Part shown: positions 1-10,573 of the stretch, piece by piece | How positions within the stretch are numbered: position 1 is the stretch's first letter | Layout: every line of letters starts with the position of its first letter | Assembly (NCBI GenBank): GCA_945861705.1 | Contig: CAMAVM010000002.1 | Coordinates: forward strand, 1 to 64,000 | Direction of reading: 5' to 3' | Source: Methylomagnum ishizawai | Lineage (GTDB): Bacteria; Pseudomonadota; Gammaproteobacteria; Methylococcales; Methylomonadaceae | DNA length: 64,000 nt | The notes under the pieces: generated by a model | The model's database searches: none | What the model saw: the letters and a program-made list of their open reading frames with translations, nothing else | What the model was told of the DNA's origin: nothing | Translations under genes and position numbers: made by a program

Positions 1-1719
<1,719 letters not shown>

Positions 1720-1743
1720 CATGCCAAGGTGTAGAATGCGGAT

Positions 1744-2544
1744 ATGAAACCTTTTTTAAAATGGGCTGGCGGTAAGTATCGATTAGTTGAGCTAATCAAA
1801 TCAACACTGCCTAAAGGTAATCGTTTAATTGAGCCATTTGTTGGGTCAGGTGCAGTATTTTTAAATACAGATTACTCTGCTAATCTGCTTGCAGATTCAA
1901 ATCCTGATTTAATCAACTTATTTCAGATCCTTCAAAAAGAAGGTAATGGCTTCATAAATTATTGCCAAAGATTGTTTGTTGCAGAGAATAATACTGAATC
2001 AGTTTTTTACGAGCTAAGGGGAGAATTTAACGCTACAAATGACTTGCGAAGAAAAGCATCTTTGTTTGTATATTTGAATCGACACTGCTTCAATGGTTTG
2101 TGTAGATATAACTCAAAAGGCGAATTTAATGTGCCGTTTGGTAGGTATACAAAACCAACACTACCAGAAAAAGAAATGTTTTATTTCCATGAAATATCAA
2201 AACATGCTGTTTTCGAGGTGGCGGATTATCTAACAACAATGGAAAAAGCTAAGTATGGCGACGTTGTATATTGCGATCCGCCGTATGTCCCCTTATCTGC
2301 CACTTCTAGTTTTACAAATTATACAAAAGGTGGTTTTAGTTTAGATGATCAAAATGCCTTGGCTGATACCGCAAAGAAACTACAAAAAGGTGGTATTACT
2401 GTTGTTATATCAAATCATGACACAGCTTTCACCAATGAAGTCTATCATCCAGCAAAAATCATAACCTTCAATGTACAGCGGTTCATTTCTAGTGATACCA
2501 AGAATAGGAATGCTGTCAGTGAGCTTTTAGCAGTTTTTGCATAA
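1744..2544 (+). CDS. DpnM/Dam-type adenine-N6 DNA methyltransferase, probable GATC specificity
   Basis: A 266-residue D12-class (alpha) N6-adenine methyltransferase. The SAM-binding region is at the N-terminus (FLKWAGGK near residue 3, EPFVGSGAVF near residue 31) and the catalytic DPPY motif follows at about residue 179 (VVYCDPPYVP). This motif order and length match Dam and M1.DpnII. The GATC target is inferred mainly from the downstream nuclease, which resembles R.DpnII. It is the first gene of an operon whose order (methylase, second methylase, nuclease) equals dpnM-dpnA-dpnB. It would protect host GATC sites from the nuclease encoded 0.9 kb downstream. The gene is AT-rich relative to gyrB, which suggests horizontal acquisition. 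Confidence 0.92.
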   Translation: MKPFLKWAGGKYRLVELIKSTLPKGNRLIEPFVGSGAVFLNTDYSANLLADSNPDLINLFQILQKEGNGFINYCQRLFVAENNTESVFYELRGEFNATNDLRRKASLFVYLNRHCFNGLCRYNSKGEFNVPFGRYTKPTLPEKEMFYFHEISKHAVFEVADYLTTMEKAKYGDVVYCDPPYVPLSATSSFTNYTKGGFSLDDQNALADTAKKLQKGGITVVISNHDTAFTNEVYHPAKIITFNVQRFISSDTKNRNAVSELLAVFA

Positions 2545-2549
2545 ATCCG

Positions 2550-3428
2550 ATGCTTGAGTATTCATTAGTAGAGGAGAAAATCCACACTCATGAGTTTGAT
2601 TTATTTCAATCAATTATTGCCAGCCCCTCCCAAACTTCATTCAATAGACTTATCTATACCGATACTCAAAATTGTGTCTACCTTTACCACGCTAACTGTT
2701 TAGAGTTGATGGATGCCATTATCAAAAAATACCCTAAAGGTTGCTTTGATATGATATTTGCTGACCCACCTTATTTTTTATCAAACGGTGGCATCACCTG
2801 TAAGAACGGAAAAATGGTTTCTGTGAATAAAGGTGATTGGGATAAATCTCAGGGGATCGAGTTAAATCATCAGTTTAACTTGGAGTGGTTAAGAAGATGC
2901 CAGGTATTGCTTAAAAAAGATGGGACAATTTGGGTAAGTGGCACTTATCATGTGATTCATTCTATTGGGTTTGCGATGCAACAACTAGGCATGAAAATGT
3001 TGAATGAAATTACATGGCTGAAACCTAATCCCCCGCCTAATTTATCCTGCCGTTATTTTACTCATTCAACAGAGACTATTTTGTGGGCTGCAAAAAATGA
3101 AAAGTCCAAACATATTTTTAATTACGATCTAATGTGTAATGAAAATGAAGGCAAGCAAATGAAATCAGTATGGGTTATTAAACCACCTACAAGAAATGAA
3201 AAATTACATGGCAAGCATCCTACTCAAAAACCAGTTGAGTTGTTGGATAGAATTATTCGCGCTTCAACAAAAAAAGATGACTTAATACTAGATCCTTTTT
3301 GTGGTTCAGCAACTACAGGAATAGCTGCATTAAAAAATGGACTAAGGTTTATAGGTATTGATTCAAACATAGAATATCTTGATAAATTAGCAATACCAAG
3401 AATAAAAGAACTAAATAACAAATTTTAA
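2550..3428 (+). CDS. DpnA-like second DNA adenine methyltransferase of the DpnII system
   Basis: A 292-residue beta-class methyltransferase. The catalytic motif comes first (MIFADPPYFLSNGG, about residue 70) and the SAM-binding motif last (DPFCGSATTGIAAL, about residue 250). This is the reverse of the preceding enzyme. In pneumococcal DpnII the corresponding DpnA methylates GATC also on single-stranded DNA and protects incoming transforming DNA; the same role here is inference. It starts 5 bases after the stop of the upstream methylase, so the two are cotranscribed. The N-terminal 50 residues before the first motif are slightly longer than in DpnA. Confidence 0.9.
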   Translation: MLEYSLVEEKIHTHEFDLFQSIIASPSQTSFNRLIYTDTQNCVYLYHANCLELMDAIIKKYPKGCFDMIFADPPYFLSNGGITCKNGKMVSVNKGDWDKSQGIELNHQFNLEWLRRCQVLLKKDGTIWVSGTYHVIHSIGFAMQQLGMKMLNEITWLKPNPPPNLSCRYFTHSTETILWAAKNEKSKHIFNYDLMCNENEGKQMKSVWVIKPPTRNEKLHGKHPTQKPVELLDRIIRASTKKDDLILDPFCGSATTGIAALKNGLRFIGIDSNIEYLDKLAIPRIKELNNKF

Positions 3429-3441
3429 AAGTTAAACTTTC

Positions 3442-4356
3442 ATGAGATATCTGGATTTTTATAATCAAACACTGAATTGTCATAATGCTGATGAGGTTTT
3501 TGAGTACTTCATTAAAAATCTAAAACCAAGTATTTTATTGTGGAATTACTTTGTTAATTGGGACAAAGTATTTCAAAATACAAAAAAAATTGAAGTTGCT
3601 CTTAACAATTTAAACTACCTTATTGGCAAAGAGGATTTTGATAATGAGTTTAAATATCTACTTAAAGAAAATCCAAAATTAGCAAAAGTTATTCCTTCGC
3701 TTGTTGTTAGAGATGGCAGCAGCAGCACTAAATTCAAGATACTGATTGATTACACCAATAAAAAATTTGTGTATGAAGATTATGACTTTTCAATTTCAAT
3801 CCCTACAGAAGCTGATATCGAAACATACCTAACCTTTGTCAAAGAGTCGGGTTTAAAGGCGTTGATTACTTCGCAAAAGATTAAAAATCTTGTTGATTAC
3901 ATGATTGGGGTAGAAGCTGGTCTTGATAGCAATGGAAGAAAAAACCGTGGTGGTCAATCAATGGAAGCAATTATTGATTGGTTTATTAAAGATCATTGCA
4001 ATAAAAATGGTTACGAATACTTAAAAGAAGCTAACGCTACTAAGATTTATGAAAAATGGCAAATCAATGTCCCCGTTGATAAGTCATCTAGAAGATATGA
4101 TTTCATAATGAATAATGGCAAAGAGTTGGTTATTTTTGAAACTAATTTTTATGGTGGTGGTGGATCAAAACTTAAAGCTACTGCTGGAGAATATAGAAGC
4201 TTATTTGACAAACTAGATAATCAATTCAAATTTGTATGGATTACAGATGGCGCAGGTTGGTTTACAACTGCTAAACCATTGCGAGAAACATTTAATCACA
4301 ATGATTATATTTTTAATTTAGCTATGCTTGAGCAAGGCATTCTTGACGTAATTTAA
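3442..4356 (+). CDS. Type II restriction endonuclease, DpnII family (GATC)
   Basis: A 304-residue protein that I recognise as DpnII-like. The block NLVDYMIGVEAGLDSNGRKN followed by a G-x-x-ME segment (about residues 149-176) parallels the most conserved part of R.DpnII. So do the C-terminal blocks RRYDFIMNNGKELVIFETNF(Y) and FVWITDGAGWF. The D...E-x-N arrangement in the second block is the probable metal-binding nuclease centre. It would cut unmethylated double-stranded GATC. It is the third gene of the methylase-methylase-nuclease operon, 13 bases after the DpnA-like gene. No frameshift or stop is seen, so the system looks intact. Confidence 0.9.
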   Translation: MRYLDFYNQTLNCHNADEVFEYFIKNLKPSILLWNYFVNWDKVFQNTKKIEVALNNLNYLIGKEDFDNEFKYLLKENPKLAKVIPSLVVRDGSSSTKFKILIDYTNKKFVYEDYDFSISIPTEADIETYLTFVKESGLKALITSQKIKNLVDYMIGVEAGLDSNGRKNRGGQSMEAIIDWFIKDHCNKNGYEYLKEANATKIYEKWQINVPVDKSSRRYDFIMNNGKELVIFETNFYGGGGSKLKATAGEYRSLFDKLDNQFKFVWITDGAGWFTTAKPLRETFNHNDYIFNLAMLEQGILDVI

Positions 4357-4372
4357 AGAAGGGTGGTTAACT

Positions 4373-4918
4373 ATGGCTGTAGAAAGAATAACTATTGATT
4401 GGCGAATGGACGAGTCTTCAAGAGAAACTCAGCGTACAGCAGTGCTAATGAAGTGGAGTGATGAATCATCAGGTAGTGCCAATTCTTATCAGAGGTATCG
4501 TTATAACGTAGAAACATTTTCGGAAAGTGGTGTTATCTATTTGCATAGACCTGCTTTTAAGAATAAAGGTTGTGATTTTGTGGTTAACTGTGAACCACAG
4601 TTACCTAGAGATGATGGTAAAAGATATAAAAACCCAAGGCATAGAGATTTAACTCAAGAGCTTTTATTTATATCAAATAGTATTCCTCAATTTAAAGGCG
4701 AGATATGGGGTTCAATTCTTAATGTTTTTAATTGTGAAAATGTAGCTAACGTTTCACCTGAATTATGTAATCAAGTGGGCGATACAGAATTAGAGTGGCG
4801 TATAGAAAGAGCTTTGAAAGTAGCTAAGTGGTTATTTATTGAGCAGGATATTACTGATTGGAATACGAGTGGAAGGCAAATGTTACTAGATGGAATTCGA
4901 GAAAAGCTTGGTCTGTAA
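4373..4918 (+). CDS. Uncharacterised protein, fourth gene of the DpnII operon
   Basis: A soluble 181-residue protein that I do not recognise. It has no signal peptide or membrane segment. It starts 16 bases after the nuclease stop and shares the AT-rich composition of the three restriction-modification genes, so it is probably cotranscribed and was acquired with them. It is rich in charged and aromatic residues (IDWRMDESSRETQR near the N-terminus, IERALKVAKWLFIEQDITDW near the C-terminus). The canonical pneumococcal dpn operon has no such gene. A regulatory or accessory role in restriction is possible, but only position supports it. Confidence 0.75.
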   Translation: MAVERITIDWRMDESSRETQRTAVLMKWSDESSGSANSYQRYRYNVETFSESGVIYLHRPAFKNKGCDFVVNCEPQLPRDDGKRYKNPRHRDLTQELLFISNSIPQFKGEIWGSILNVFNCENVANVSPELCNQVGDTELEWRIERALKVAKWLFIEQDITDWNTSGRQMLLDGIREKLGL

Positions 4919-5159
4919 GGCCGCAGGCACGATTAGCAAAGCGTAATCGCACTGTTTGATGTTTTTATCCCAACGATTACGCTTGCCAATCAGAGCTAGG
5001 CGGGCTGTGCTGGTACCACAAGCACAGCCGTTGACCGTCGAATAGCTTATCCAAGGCTTCCTTTACATCCCGTATGTTGGGCAATTGTAGGTTGGCGGTG
5101 AGGTACGAACCCCAACGAGACGTAAAGCCATTCCATGAGAATGCGATGAGGAGTCAACC
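4919..5159. other. Intergenic stretch with hairpin and dispersed-repeat remnant
   Basis: No gene is seen here. It contains a 9-bp-stem hairpin at 5003-5029 (GGCTGTGCT paired with AGCACAGCC) without a T tract. Before it are two related, inverted segments containing GATTACGCTT / AAGCGTAATC. Near 5089-5120 a segment beginning GTAGGTTGG and containing GGTACGAAC resembles dispersed repeats seen elsewhere in the window, for example near 47860. It marks the right edge of the restriction-modification island. Confidence 0.5.
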
Positions 5160-5630
5160 TTGAAACAAAACCCTGTCCCTGCGCTATCCATTCCATTACC
5201 GGCGCAAAAAACCATTTACCCTCAGTCGTTTGCTGCATTGGTGCAAGGTCGGGCAAAGCGAAAACTTGGCGAGCATTTTGGCTTGACCAATTTTGGTGTC
5301 AATCTAACCCAACTCGCACCGGGTGCTATTTCGGCGTTATTGCACCATCATTCCAAGCAGGATGAATTTATCTATATTCTTGAAGGGTCGCCAACGCTTT
5401 TGTTAGGCAATGATGAGCATGTGCTAAAACCAGGCGATTGTATGGGTTTTAAGGCAGGATCGGATGTTGCCCATCAACTCATCAATCGTACTAATCAGCT
5501 AATTACTTACCTTGAAGCGGGTGATCGCACGGTAGGTGATGCGGTGGAATATCCTCAGGACGATTTGAAAGCGACACAATTGGCAAACGGAGCGTGGTCT
5601 TTAACGCACAAAGACGATAGTCCTTATTAA
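5160..5630 (+). CDS. Cupin-domain protein
   Basis: A 156-residue single-domain cupin. The first cupin motif is seen as LLHHHSKQDEFIYILEGSPTL (about residues 60-80) with its histidines and glutamate, and the second around LKPGDCMGFKAGSDVAHQLIN. This predicts a small metal-binding beta-barrel that binds or isomerises a small molecule, perhaps a sugar or nucleotide derivative. The only usable start is TTG at 5160, preceded by GATGAGGAG. It is not in an operon with any recognisable pathway gene, so the substrate cannot be named. Confidence 0.85.
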   Translation: MKQNPVPALSIPLPAQKTIYPQSFAALVQGRAKRKLGEHFGLTNFGVNLTQLAPGAISALLHHHSKQDEFIYILEGSPTLLLGNDEHVLKPGDCMGFKAGSDVAHQLINRTNQLITYLEAGDRTVGDAVEYPQDDLKATQLANGAWSLTHKDDSPY

Positions 5631-5659
5631 TTTAAGCCAAGCCCTGCAAGTCTTTTGGG

Positions 5660-5941
5660 TTACTGGACACAAATGGGCAGTTTATCTGCTGCCGAACCGG
5701 GTCCAGGAAATATCTTGCCTACCCGCTGCCAGCTATCCCGATGCTGCTTATAAACCCCGCGCTTGCCACAACCTGATGCCTCCCAGCGGGTGGCATCTAA
5801 CTGGTTCAAGGTAACTGAGCAACATAAATCCTCACGCGAATACTTTGATAACGAGAGCGTCTCAGATGTGGAAGTAGAGGTTGAGCCTTGGTTGCAGGCA
5901 AATAAGCTACAGCAGGCAATCATCAGGATGGTGTTTTTCAT
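5660..5941 (-). CDS. Small putative lipoprotein
   Basis: The start ATG at 5939-5941 is preceded by GAGAATATC and gives MKNTILMIACCSLFAC, a short signal sequence with a lipobox (LFAC, cysteine at residue 16). An upstream in-frame start exists but would put eight extra residues before the signal. The mature part is about 78 residues and has further cysteines (DLCCSV, SGCGKRG, PICVQ) that could form disulphides in the periplasm. The family is unknown to me. It has no operon partner: flanking genes are a convergent cupin and a co-directional cupin about 130 bases upstream. Confidence 0.65.
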   Translation of the reverse strand: MKNTILMIACCSLFACNQGSTSTSTSETLSLSKYSREDLCCSVTLNQLDATRWEASGCGKRGVYKQHRDSWQRVGKIFPGPGSAADKLPICVQ

Positions 5942-6073
5942 GATATTCTCGGGGTTAAAGACCAACGTACAGGGGTGAGAGCAACACCCAACAATATGGC
6001 GCGTAATATACTTTGTTGGGAGTACTCATGTCACTGATTTTGCGTGGATTTCACTGATTTGTCACTAAGCCAC

Positions 6074-6349
6074 TTAGTCGTAGCTATAATGCTTACGCAA
6101 TGCCTTGACGACTTTCCAATGGCTGTTTAGACCTTCGGGAAAAACAACTAAATCCCCAGGTAAGATTCTTACAGGTTCACCACCTTCGGGTGTCACAAGA
6201 ATTTCGCCTTCCAAGATATAAGCAGTTTCAGTTTCGTCAAAGTCGATAGGGAACTCGGAGACTTCCTTCTCCCATATAGACCAATTGGCTACGCCCAATA
6301 CTTTCAATCGTTCTTCGCTAGGGTTATGTTCTATGGTGATTTGTGGCAT
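6074..6349 (-). CDS. Small cupin (DUF861/cupin_3-like) protein
   Basis: A 91-residue single-barrel cupin of the short DUF861 type. It has FDETETAYILEGEILVTPEGG followed by ILPGDLVVFPEGLNSHWKVVK, the paired cupin motifs. The conserved tryptophan and histidine after the second motif fit the subfamily. The biochemical role is unknown; members are often annotated as cupins related to ethanolamine or ureidoglycolate metabolism. It is isolated between the small lipoprotein gene and a decayed gene on the other strand. Confidence 0.85.
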   Translation of the reverse strand: MPQITIEHNPSEERLKVLGVANWSIWEKEVSEFPIDFDETETAYILEGEILVTPEGGEPVRILPGDLVVFPEGLNSHWKVVKALRKHYSYD

Positions 6350-6360
6350 GGGTTTCCTTT

Positions 6361-6643
6361 ATGGTAGATTTAGGATGGTACGTTGAAAAGCAATTAATTG
6401 AAGAACTCGTTCATAAGCTTGCTACAGAGACCTAAAAAAGCAGATGTGTGGGAACTGCAAGACATTTTAGGTTATTCCAAGTGGGATAACTATAAAAAAT
6501 GCGGATGAAAAGCCAAAAAATCTCGTGAAAACGCGAGTTTCAAGGGTTCAGATCATTTTGCCGATGTAGTGAAAATGGTCGGGTTTGGAAGTTGTTCTCA
6601 ACGAAAAATAGATGACATTGCCTTGCCCCGCTTGCCATTCTAA
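6361..6643 (+). pseudogene. Decayed DinD/BRO-type gene remnant
   Basis: Translating 6440-6643 gives ADVWELQDILGYSKWDNY(KK), a TGA at 6506-6508, then KAKKSRENASFKGSDHF and ADVVKMVGFGSCSQRKIDD, ending in TAA at 6641-6643. This order (LLGY-x-KW, KAK..CE..G, DHF..V.KMV.GS.A.R...D) is that of E. coli DinD and related DNA-damage-inducible or phage antirepressor-like proteins. A short piece with an ATG at 6361 (VEKQLIEELVHKLATE) lies in another frame and may be its N-terminus. The gene is thus broken by a frameshift and a stop, and is truncated where DinD would continue with a conserved RYACYL segment. Confidence 0.7.
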
Positions 6644-6690
6644 ATCATAATTTAAAATCTCTCCCACGCAGATAATAGGAGCTAAGCAAG

Positions 6691-6729
6691 GCTGTTCCGG
6701 TTGTTAATAACTGGAACAGCATTGTTTTT
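6691..6729 (+). terminator. Probable intrinsic terminator
   Basis: A 12-bp stem, GCTGTTCCGGTT paired with AACTGGAACAGC (one G-T pair, loop GTTAAT), is followed by ATTGTTTTT. It sits just downstream of the DinD-like remnant on the same strand, so it probably once served that gene. Confidence 0.55.
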
Positions 6730-6794
6730 GCGCTGTTATTCCTTCGATAAACTTAGGACGAACGATAATTTGATTAGATTTCTGTATTCAAAAA

Positions 6795-8120
6795 TCAGGA
6801 TTTAAAATAGCGATCAGTTTCCGCTTTAACGACTTTAGATAGCAATAACAGACCAATGAGATTTGGCAAGGCCATCATCCCGTTCATCAGGTCGGAAATA
6901 TTCCACACCAATTCCAGATTCATCATTGCCCCGACAACCACAGCCGCAATAAAAGCAATACGGTAAATAAAGATACAGCGCGATCCTAACAAGTATTCAA
7001 TGGCTTTTTCGCCGTAATAATTCCAGCCGATTAAGGTTGAATAAGCAAATAGTGAGGTGGATACCGCCACAATAATTTCGCCTGTGACACCTAATGTTTC
7101 TGCGAAACTGGCACTGGTCAGTTGTCCTGGGCTAATGCCTTGCGTCCACGGTGTTGCGGTCAAAATGACGAGTGCGGTCATGGTGCAGACTACCAACGTG
7201 TCTATGAAAGTTTGGGTCATGCTAACCAGTGCTTGCCTGACCGGATCATAAGTACGTGCCGCTGCCGCTGCAATGGGTGCAGAACCCAACCCGGATTCGT
7301 TGGAAAACACGCCACGGGCAATCCCAAAACGCATGGCGGTAGCAATCGTGGCACCAGCAAAACCACCTGTTGCCGCCATCGGTGCAAAGGCATGTTGAAA
7401 AATAAGTGCGAACGCCTCAGGGATTTCCGATACATTCAACGCAAGCACGACTAAGGCTGCACCTACGTAACCCACAATCATGAGCGGCACCAGGAACGAG
7501 GTGAACTTGCCGATGGAACGAATGCCACCCAGGATAACCAATGCCGTCAACACCATCAACACCACGCCCGTGCCCCAGGGCTGGATATGGAAAGTGGACT
7601 CGAAAATTTTAGCGGTGGCATTGGCTTGTGTCATATTGCCAATACCAAAGGTTGCCAGGGCAGTGAACACGGCGAACAACCAACCCAACCACGGCAATCC
7701 GGCACCTTTGCTGATGTAATACATAGGACCACCACGCATCCCATGTTCGCCTTTTTCGCGGTATTTGACCGCAAGGACGGCTTCGGAATATTTCGTCACC
7801 ATTCCCACCAGGCCGGTCATCCACATCCAGAACACCGCCCCAGGGCCGCCGAGCGAGATCGCCGTCGCCACTCCGACAATATTGCCAATGCCTACCGTGG
7901 CCGCCAATGCGGTCATCAAAGCCGCAAAATGGCTGATGTCGCCGTCTTCACCGTGGTCTTTATGGAAAATTATTCGGAACGCCAAGGGCAAAACACGAAA
8001 TTGCAAGCCTTTCAACAAGATAGTCAAATACAAGCCCGTACCGACTAGCAAAGTCAGCATCGGTGGTCCCCAGACCCAGCCTGATAAGGTTGAGATGAGC
8101 GTTTCAAAGGAATTTATCAT
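6795..8120 (-). CDS. AGCS-family sodium:alanine/glycine symporter
   Basis: A 441-residue inner-membrane transporter with about ten to eleven hydrophobic segments. AGCS hallmarks are present: [24 protein letters not shown] near residue 75-100, [10 protein letters not shown] near residue 130, and [16 protein letters not shown] near residue 275. The family imports alanine or glycine with Na+. It is the last gene of a five-gene minus-strand run (DUF6763, P-loop ATPase, metA, guanine deaminase, symporter) and starts 44 bases after the deaminase stop. Substrate preference within the family cannot be read from the sequence. Confidence 0.93.
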   Translation of the reverse strand: MINSFETLISTLSGWVWGPPMLTLLVGTGLYLTILLKGLQFRVLPLAFRIIFHKDHGEDGDISHFAALMTALAATVGIGNIVGVATAISLGGPGAVFWMWMTGLVGMVTKYSEAVLAVKYREKGEHGMRGGPMYYISKGAGLPWLGWLFAVFTALATFGIGNMTQANATAKIFESTFHIQPWGTGVVLMVLTALVILGGIRSIGKFTSFLVPLMIVGYVGAALVVLALNVSEIPEAFALIFQHAFAPMAATGGFAGATIATAMRFGIARGVFSNESGLGSAPIAAAAARTYDPVRQALVSMTQTFIDTLVVCTMTALVILTATPWTQGISPGQLTSASFAETLGVTGEIIVAVSTSLFAYSTLIGWNYYGEKAIEYLLGSRCIFIYRIAFIAAVVVGAMMNLELVWNISDLMNGMMALPNLIGLLLLSKVVKAETDRYFKS

Positions 8121-8164
8121 GATCTTATTTTCTATAGGGAATTACGGTTTGAATGTTTTGCATC

Positions 8165-8632
8165 TCAGTACGGTATTTTGTCCATCTTCTGATTCCAAAC
8201 ATCAAAAGGTTTCCGTGCGTCTTGCAGATTAATGTGGTGCATAGCAATGCGTCGATGTTGCGGCAGTAGATTAATTTCATCGTAGATAAAGCTGTCATCA
8301 AATTTGGCAGCGGCGGCATCAAAACGATTACACGCATAGTACACAGCATCCAATCTTGCCCAGTAGATTGCACCTAAGCACATGGGGCAAGGTTCGCAAC
8401 TGCTGTACAACACACAACCCGTCAGCCGGAAATCATTAAGGTGCTTGCAAGCGGCTCTAATCGCCATGACCTCTGCATGTGCAGTAGGGTCAATGGTGCT
8501 GGTGACTTTATTGGCACTAGCGGCAATGATGCGGTTGTCTTTGACGATGACTGCGCCATAAGGTCCCCCTTCGCCGCTATCGACATTATCCGCTGCCAAT
8601 TGCAGAGCTTGACGCAAAAAGGTTTCGTGCAT
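8165..8632 (-). CDS. Nucleoside/guanine deaminase (CDA superfamily)
   Basis: A 155-residue zinc-dependent deaminase. It has the HAE motif (THAEVMAIRAAC, about residues 52-63) with catalytic glutamate, and the PCPMC zinc-binding motif (SSCEPCPMCLGAIYWARLD, about residues 79-98). Length and C-terminal region (AAAKFDDSFIYDEI, HHINLQDARKPFDVW) match the guanine deaminase (GuaD) branch more than tRNA adenosine deaminase TadA. It would convert guanine to xanthine for purine salvage. It follows metA by 11 bases and precedes the AGCS transporter, so it is probably cotranscribed with both. Confidence 0.88.
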   Translation of the reverse strand: MHETFLRQALQLAADNVDSGEGGPYGAVIVKDNRIIAASANKVTSTIDPTAHAEVMAIRAACKHLNDFRLTGCVLYSSCEPCPMCLGAIYWARLDAVYYACNRFDAAAAKFDDSFIYDEINLLPQHRRIAMHHINLQDARKPFDVWNQKMDKIPY

Positions 8633-8643
8633 TTATATTTGCT

Positions 8644-9708
8644 CTATAAACCCAATGGGTTATTGGGATCAACACCGTCCATAAACGGTAAACGTCGGTC
8701 TTGATTGGTGAGTTGGTAGATTTTTCCTAGCCAGTTATTGAACACGGCTTTGGCGGTATCGCGCCAAGTGTTGTCGAGATGCTCCAAAATCAGATGTTCA
8801 GGGAACGGTTCAAGTTCGCTGCCGTTTTGTTTAGCTTGTTTGACGTGTTGTTCATAAGCCAAGAGTGCTGGCTGGACAGTGGCGTTAAAATAGTTTTCTG
8901 GAAAAGGCGGGTAATCCTCCAATTCACCGTGATAAAACCGCAGCACTTCGCGTTTGTATTCTTTTAGCAGGCTAATGTCATCGTATTCTGGATGACCTTG
9001 GAAGAACACGGTACGGAAACCATCGGGGCTGACAGCAAGGTGTACCCCTGCCTCTTTGCTGGCGACCAACACTTTAAGGCCGTGCGCCTCCATATCGTTT
9101 TGAAAGATTTCGTTAAAACGAGAATGCGGCACATCAAAGCGCGTGTTGATTTCGGCCACCAAAGGATGCGTACGGTTGAAGGTTTTATGTGCGAATACGC
9201 CCCAACGCTTCTTGCCGATAGGAGTGCGTTTTATGCCATAGCTATACTGGATCAAGGCATGGGTAGCAAGGCAGGAGCAAATTACCGAGGTAACATTTTG
9301 CGTAGCCCAAGAAAACACTTCGGTTAGCGGTTGCCAAAAATCTTCCTCAGCTAGTTTTGTTCCGACGACGTTAGCACCGCTGATAATCAAACCATCCAGC
9401 CCATCCTGCTTGATTTGCTCGAACGATTCGTAATATTTGTCGATATGGGCTTGCGCTTCTGTGCTTCTGGTCAAGCCTTCTATCGTGAAAAGGTGAACGT
9501 GGAATTGCACAATCTGGTTACACGCACCCAACAATCTAAGAAACTGCCTTTCCGTCGCTTCCAAAGCCGCATCCGGCATCATGTTGAGCAAACCAATGTG
9601 CATTTCCCGAATGTCCTGGTTAGCGGCACGGATTGGATCCAATATCTCCTCACCCTCTTCCTGTAAACGACGGAAGGTTGGTAAGTCTGTGTGGGCGACT
9701 AAAGGCAT
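8644..9708 (-). CDS. metA: Homoserine O-acyltransferase (MetA/MetAS family)
   Basis: A 354-residue enzyme of methionine biosynthesis that acylates homoserine. Family landmarks are HIGLLNMMPDAALEATERQF (about residues 37-56), the nucleophile cysteine in CLATHALIQYSYGI (about residue 145), PHSRFNEI and FQGHPEYD with catalytic His and Glu. The C-terminus is about 45 residues longer than E. coli MetA, with extra segments after the catalytic core. Whether the acyl donor is succinyl- or acetyl-CoA cannot be decided by eye. No SAM or Met riboswitch is visible, because the gene begins only 12 bases after the upstream ATPase gene. Confidence 0.93.
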   Translation of the reverse strand: MPLVAHTDLPTFRRLQEEGEEILDPIRAANQDIREMHIGLLNMMPDAALEATERQFLRLLGACNQIVQFHVHLFTIEGLTRSTEAQAHIDKYYESFEQIKQDGLDGLIISGANVVGTKLAEEDFWQPLTEVFSWATQNVTSVICSCLATHALIQYSYGIKRTPIGKKRWGVFAHKTFNRTHPLVAEINTRFDVPHSRFNEIFQNDMEAHGLKVLVASKEAGVHLAVSPDGFRTVFFQGHPEYDDISLLKEYKREVLRFYHGELEDYPPFPENYFNATVQPALLAYEQHVKQAKQNGSELEPFPEHLILEHLDNTWRDTAKAVFNNWLGKIYQLTNQDRRLPFMDGVDPNNPLGL

Positions 9709-9720
9709 GATCGACAGGAC

Positions 9721-10560
9721 TTAGTTGCTTAATGCCTGAGCAACAAGATGAATAAAATCAGCTTCATTTTTCACATGCGCCGCATCATTAGCATCTACGG
9801 TGTAACCGTATTGATCGGCGATAGCCTGGTATCGAGGTATTCTTGATTTGAATAGTTCAGGAAACACCCAGGTCACAAATTCATCGGGTGGAATACTGGC
9901 TGAGGAAGAATATTTTTTCAACGCCATAAACGCTGCTAATTTTTCTTCAAGAAAATCTTCGCGGTAATACAGCGGTTTAGGATCGGTTTTGGCACGTTCG
10001 ATGATGGTTTGTTCTAACGTAAGCGGTATTTTGATGTAGATGATAAGCGTGTGCTGGGCAAGGGTCTCTAATGCTTCCTGGTCGTCCAGTTCGCACACAC
10101 TGCCGCCAGCGTCGTTGATAAAGTGTTTGTAACCGTAGATGTCTTCGGCTTTTTCGATAAATTCGGGTACATCTTTCATCGCTGCGACTTCGGCTTGGTG
10201 ATGCAGTTTTTGACGACGTTTGAATTCTTGCAAGGACAAACCATTCTGGTCGGGATTGCCCAGTTTGCCGAGGAAGCTGGACACTGGAGCAAGGTTGTCC
10301 ACCGTAAGCTTATTGCTGATATGAATAGAATCGCTCAATAGCAAGTTACGCAGAAATGGCACTTGCATCGCCTCACGCTTGATGTTGTCGAGGATAGGCT
10401 CATCCATGTATTTGGTGCCAATGCGGTAATCACCGGAATAATGAAACCATTTCGACTTGGGCAGCTTGTTTGCCAGCGTGGTCTTGCCCGCGCCAGACAT
10501 CGCCAGCAAGGTTATCCGCTTGGACGGCCAATCCAGAAAGTCCCTGGCACTCATACGCAT
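9721..10560 (-). CDS. P-loop ATPase/kinase-like protein of unknown function
   Basis: A 279-residue soluble protein with a Walker A motif near the N-terminus (ITLLAMSGAGKTTLANKLP, about residues 16-34). A conserved-looking D-A-G-G segment (YKHFINDAGGSVCELDD) lies near residue 145. The size and the single P-loop at the front suggest a small-molecule or nucleotide kinase-like fold rather than a AAA+ motor. It lies between the DUF6763-like gene (13-base gap) and metA (12-base gap) in one transcription unit. I cannot name a substrate. Confidence 0.8.
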   Translation of the reverse strand: MRMSARDFLDWPSKRITLLAMSGAGKTTLANKLPKSKWFHYSGDYRIGTKYMDEPILDNIKREAMQVPFLRNLLLSDSIHISNKLTVDNLAPVSSFLGKLGNPDQNGLSLQEFKRRQKLHHQAEVAAMKDVPEFIEKAEDIYGYKHFINDAGGSVCELDDQEALETLAQHTLIIYIKIPLTLEQTIIERAKTDPKPLYYREDFLEEKLAAFMALKKYSSSASIPPDEFVTWVFPELFKSRIPRYQAIADQYGYTVDANDAAHVKNEADFIHLVAQALSN

Positions 10561-10573
10561 GATATGTCCTTAA

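Noticed and set aside
7057-8048. Several plus-strand frames inside the AGCS transporter gene
   Set aside because: All overlap a clear AGCS coding region on the other strand and have no family resemblance; they reflect codon bias of the real gene.
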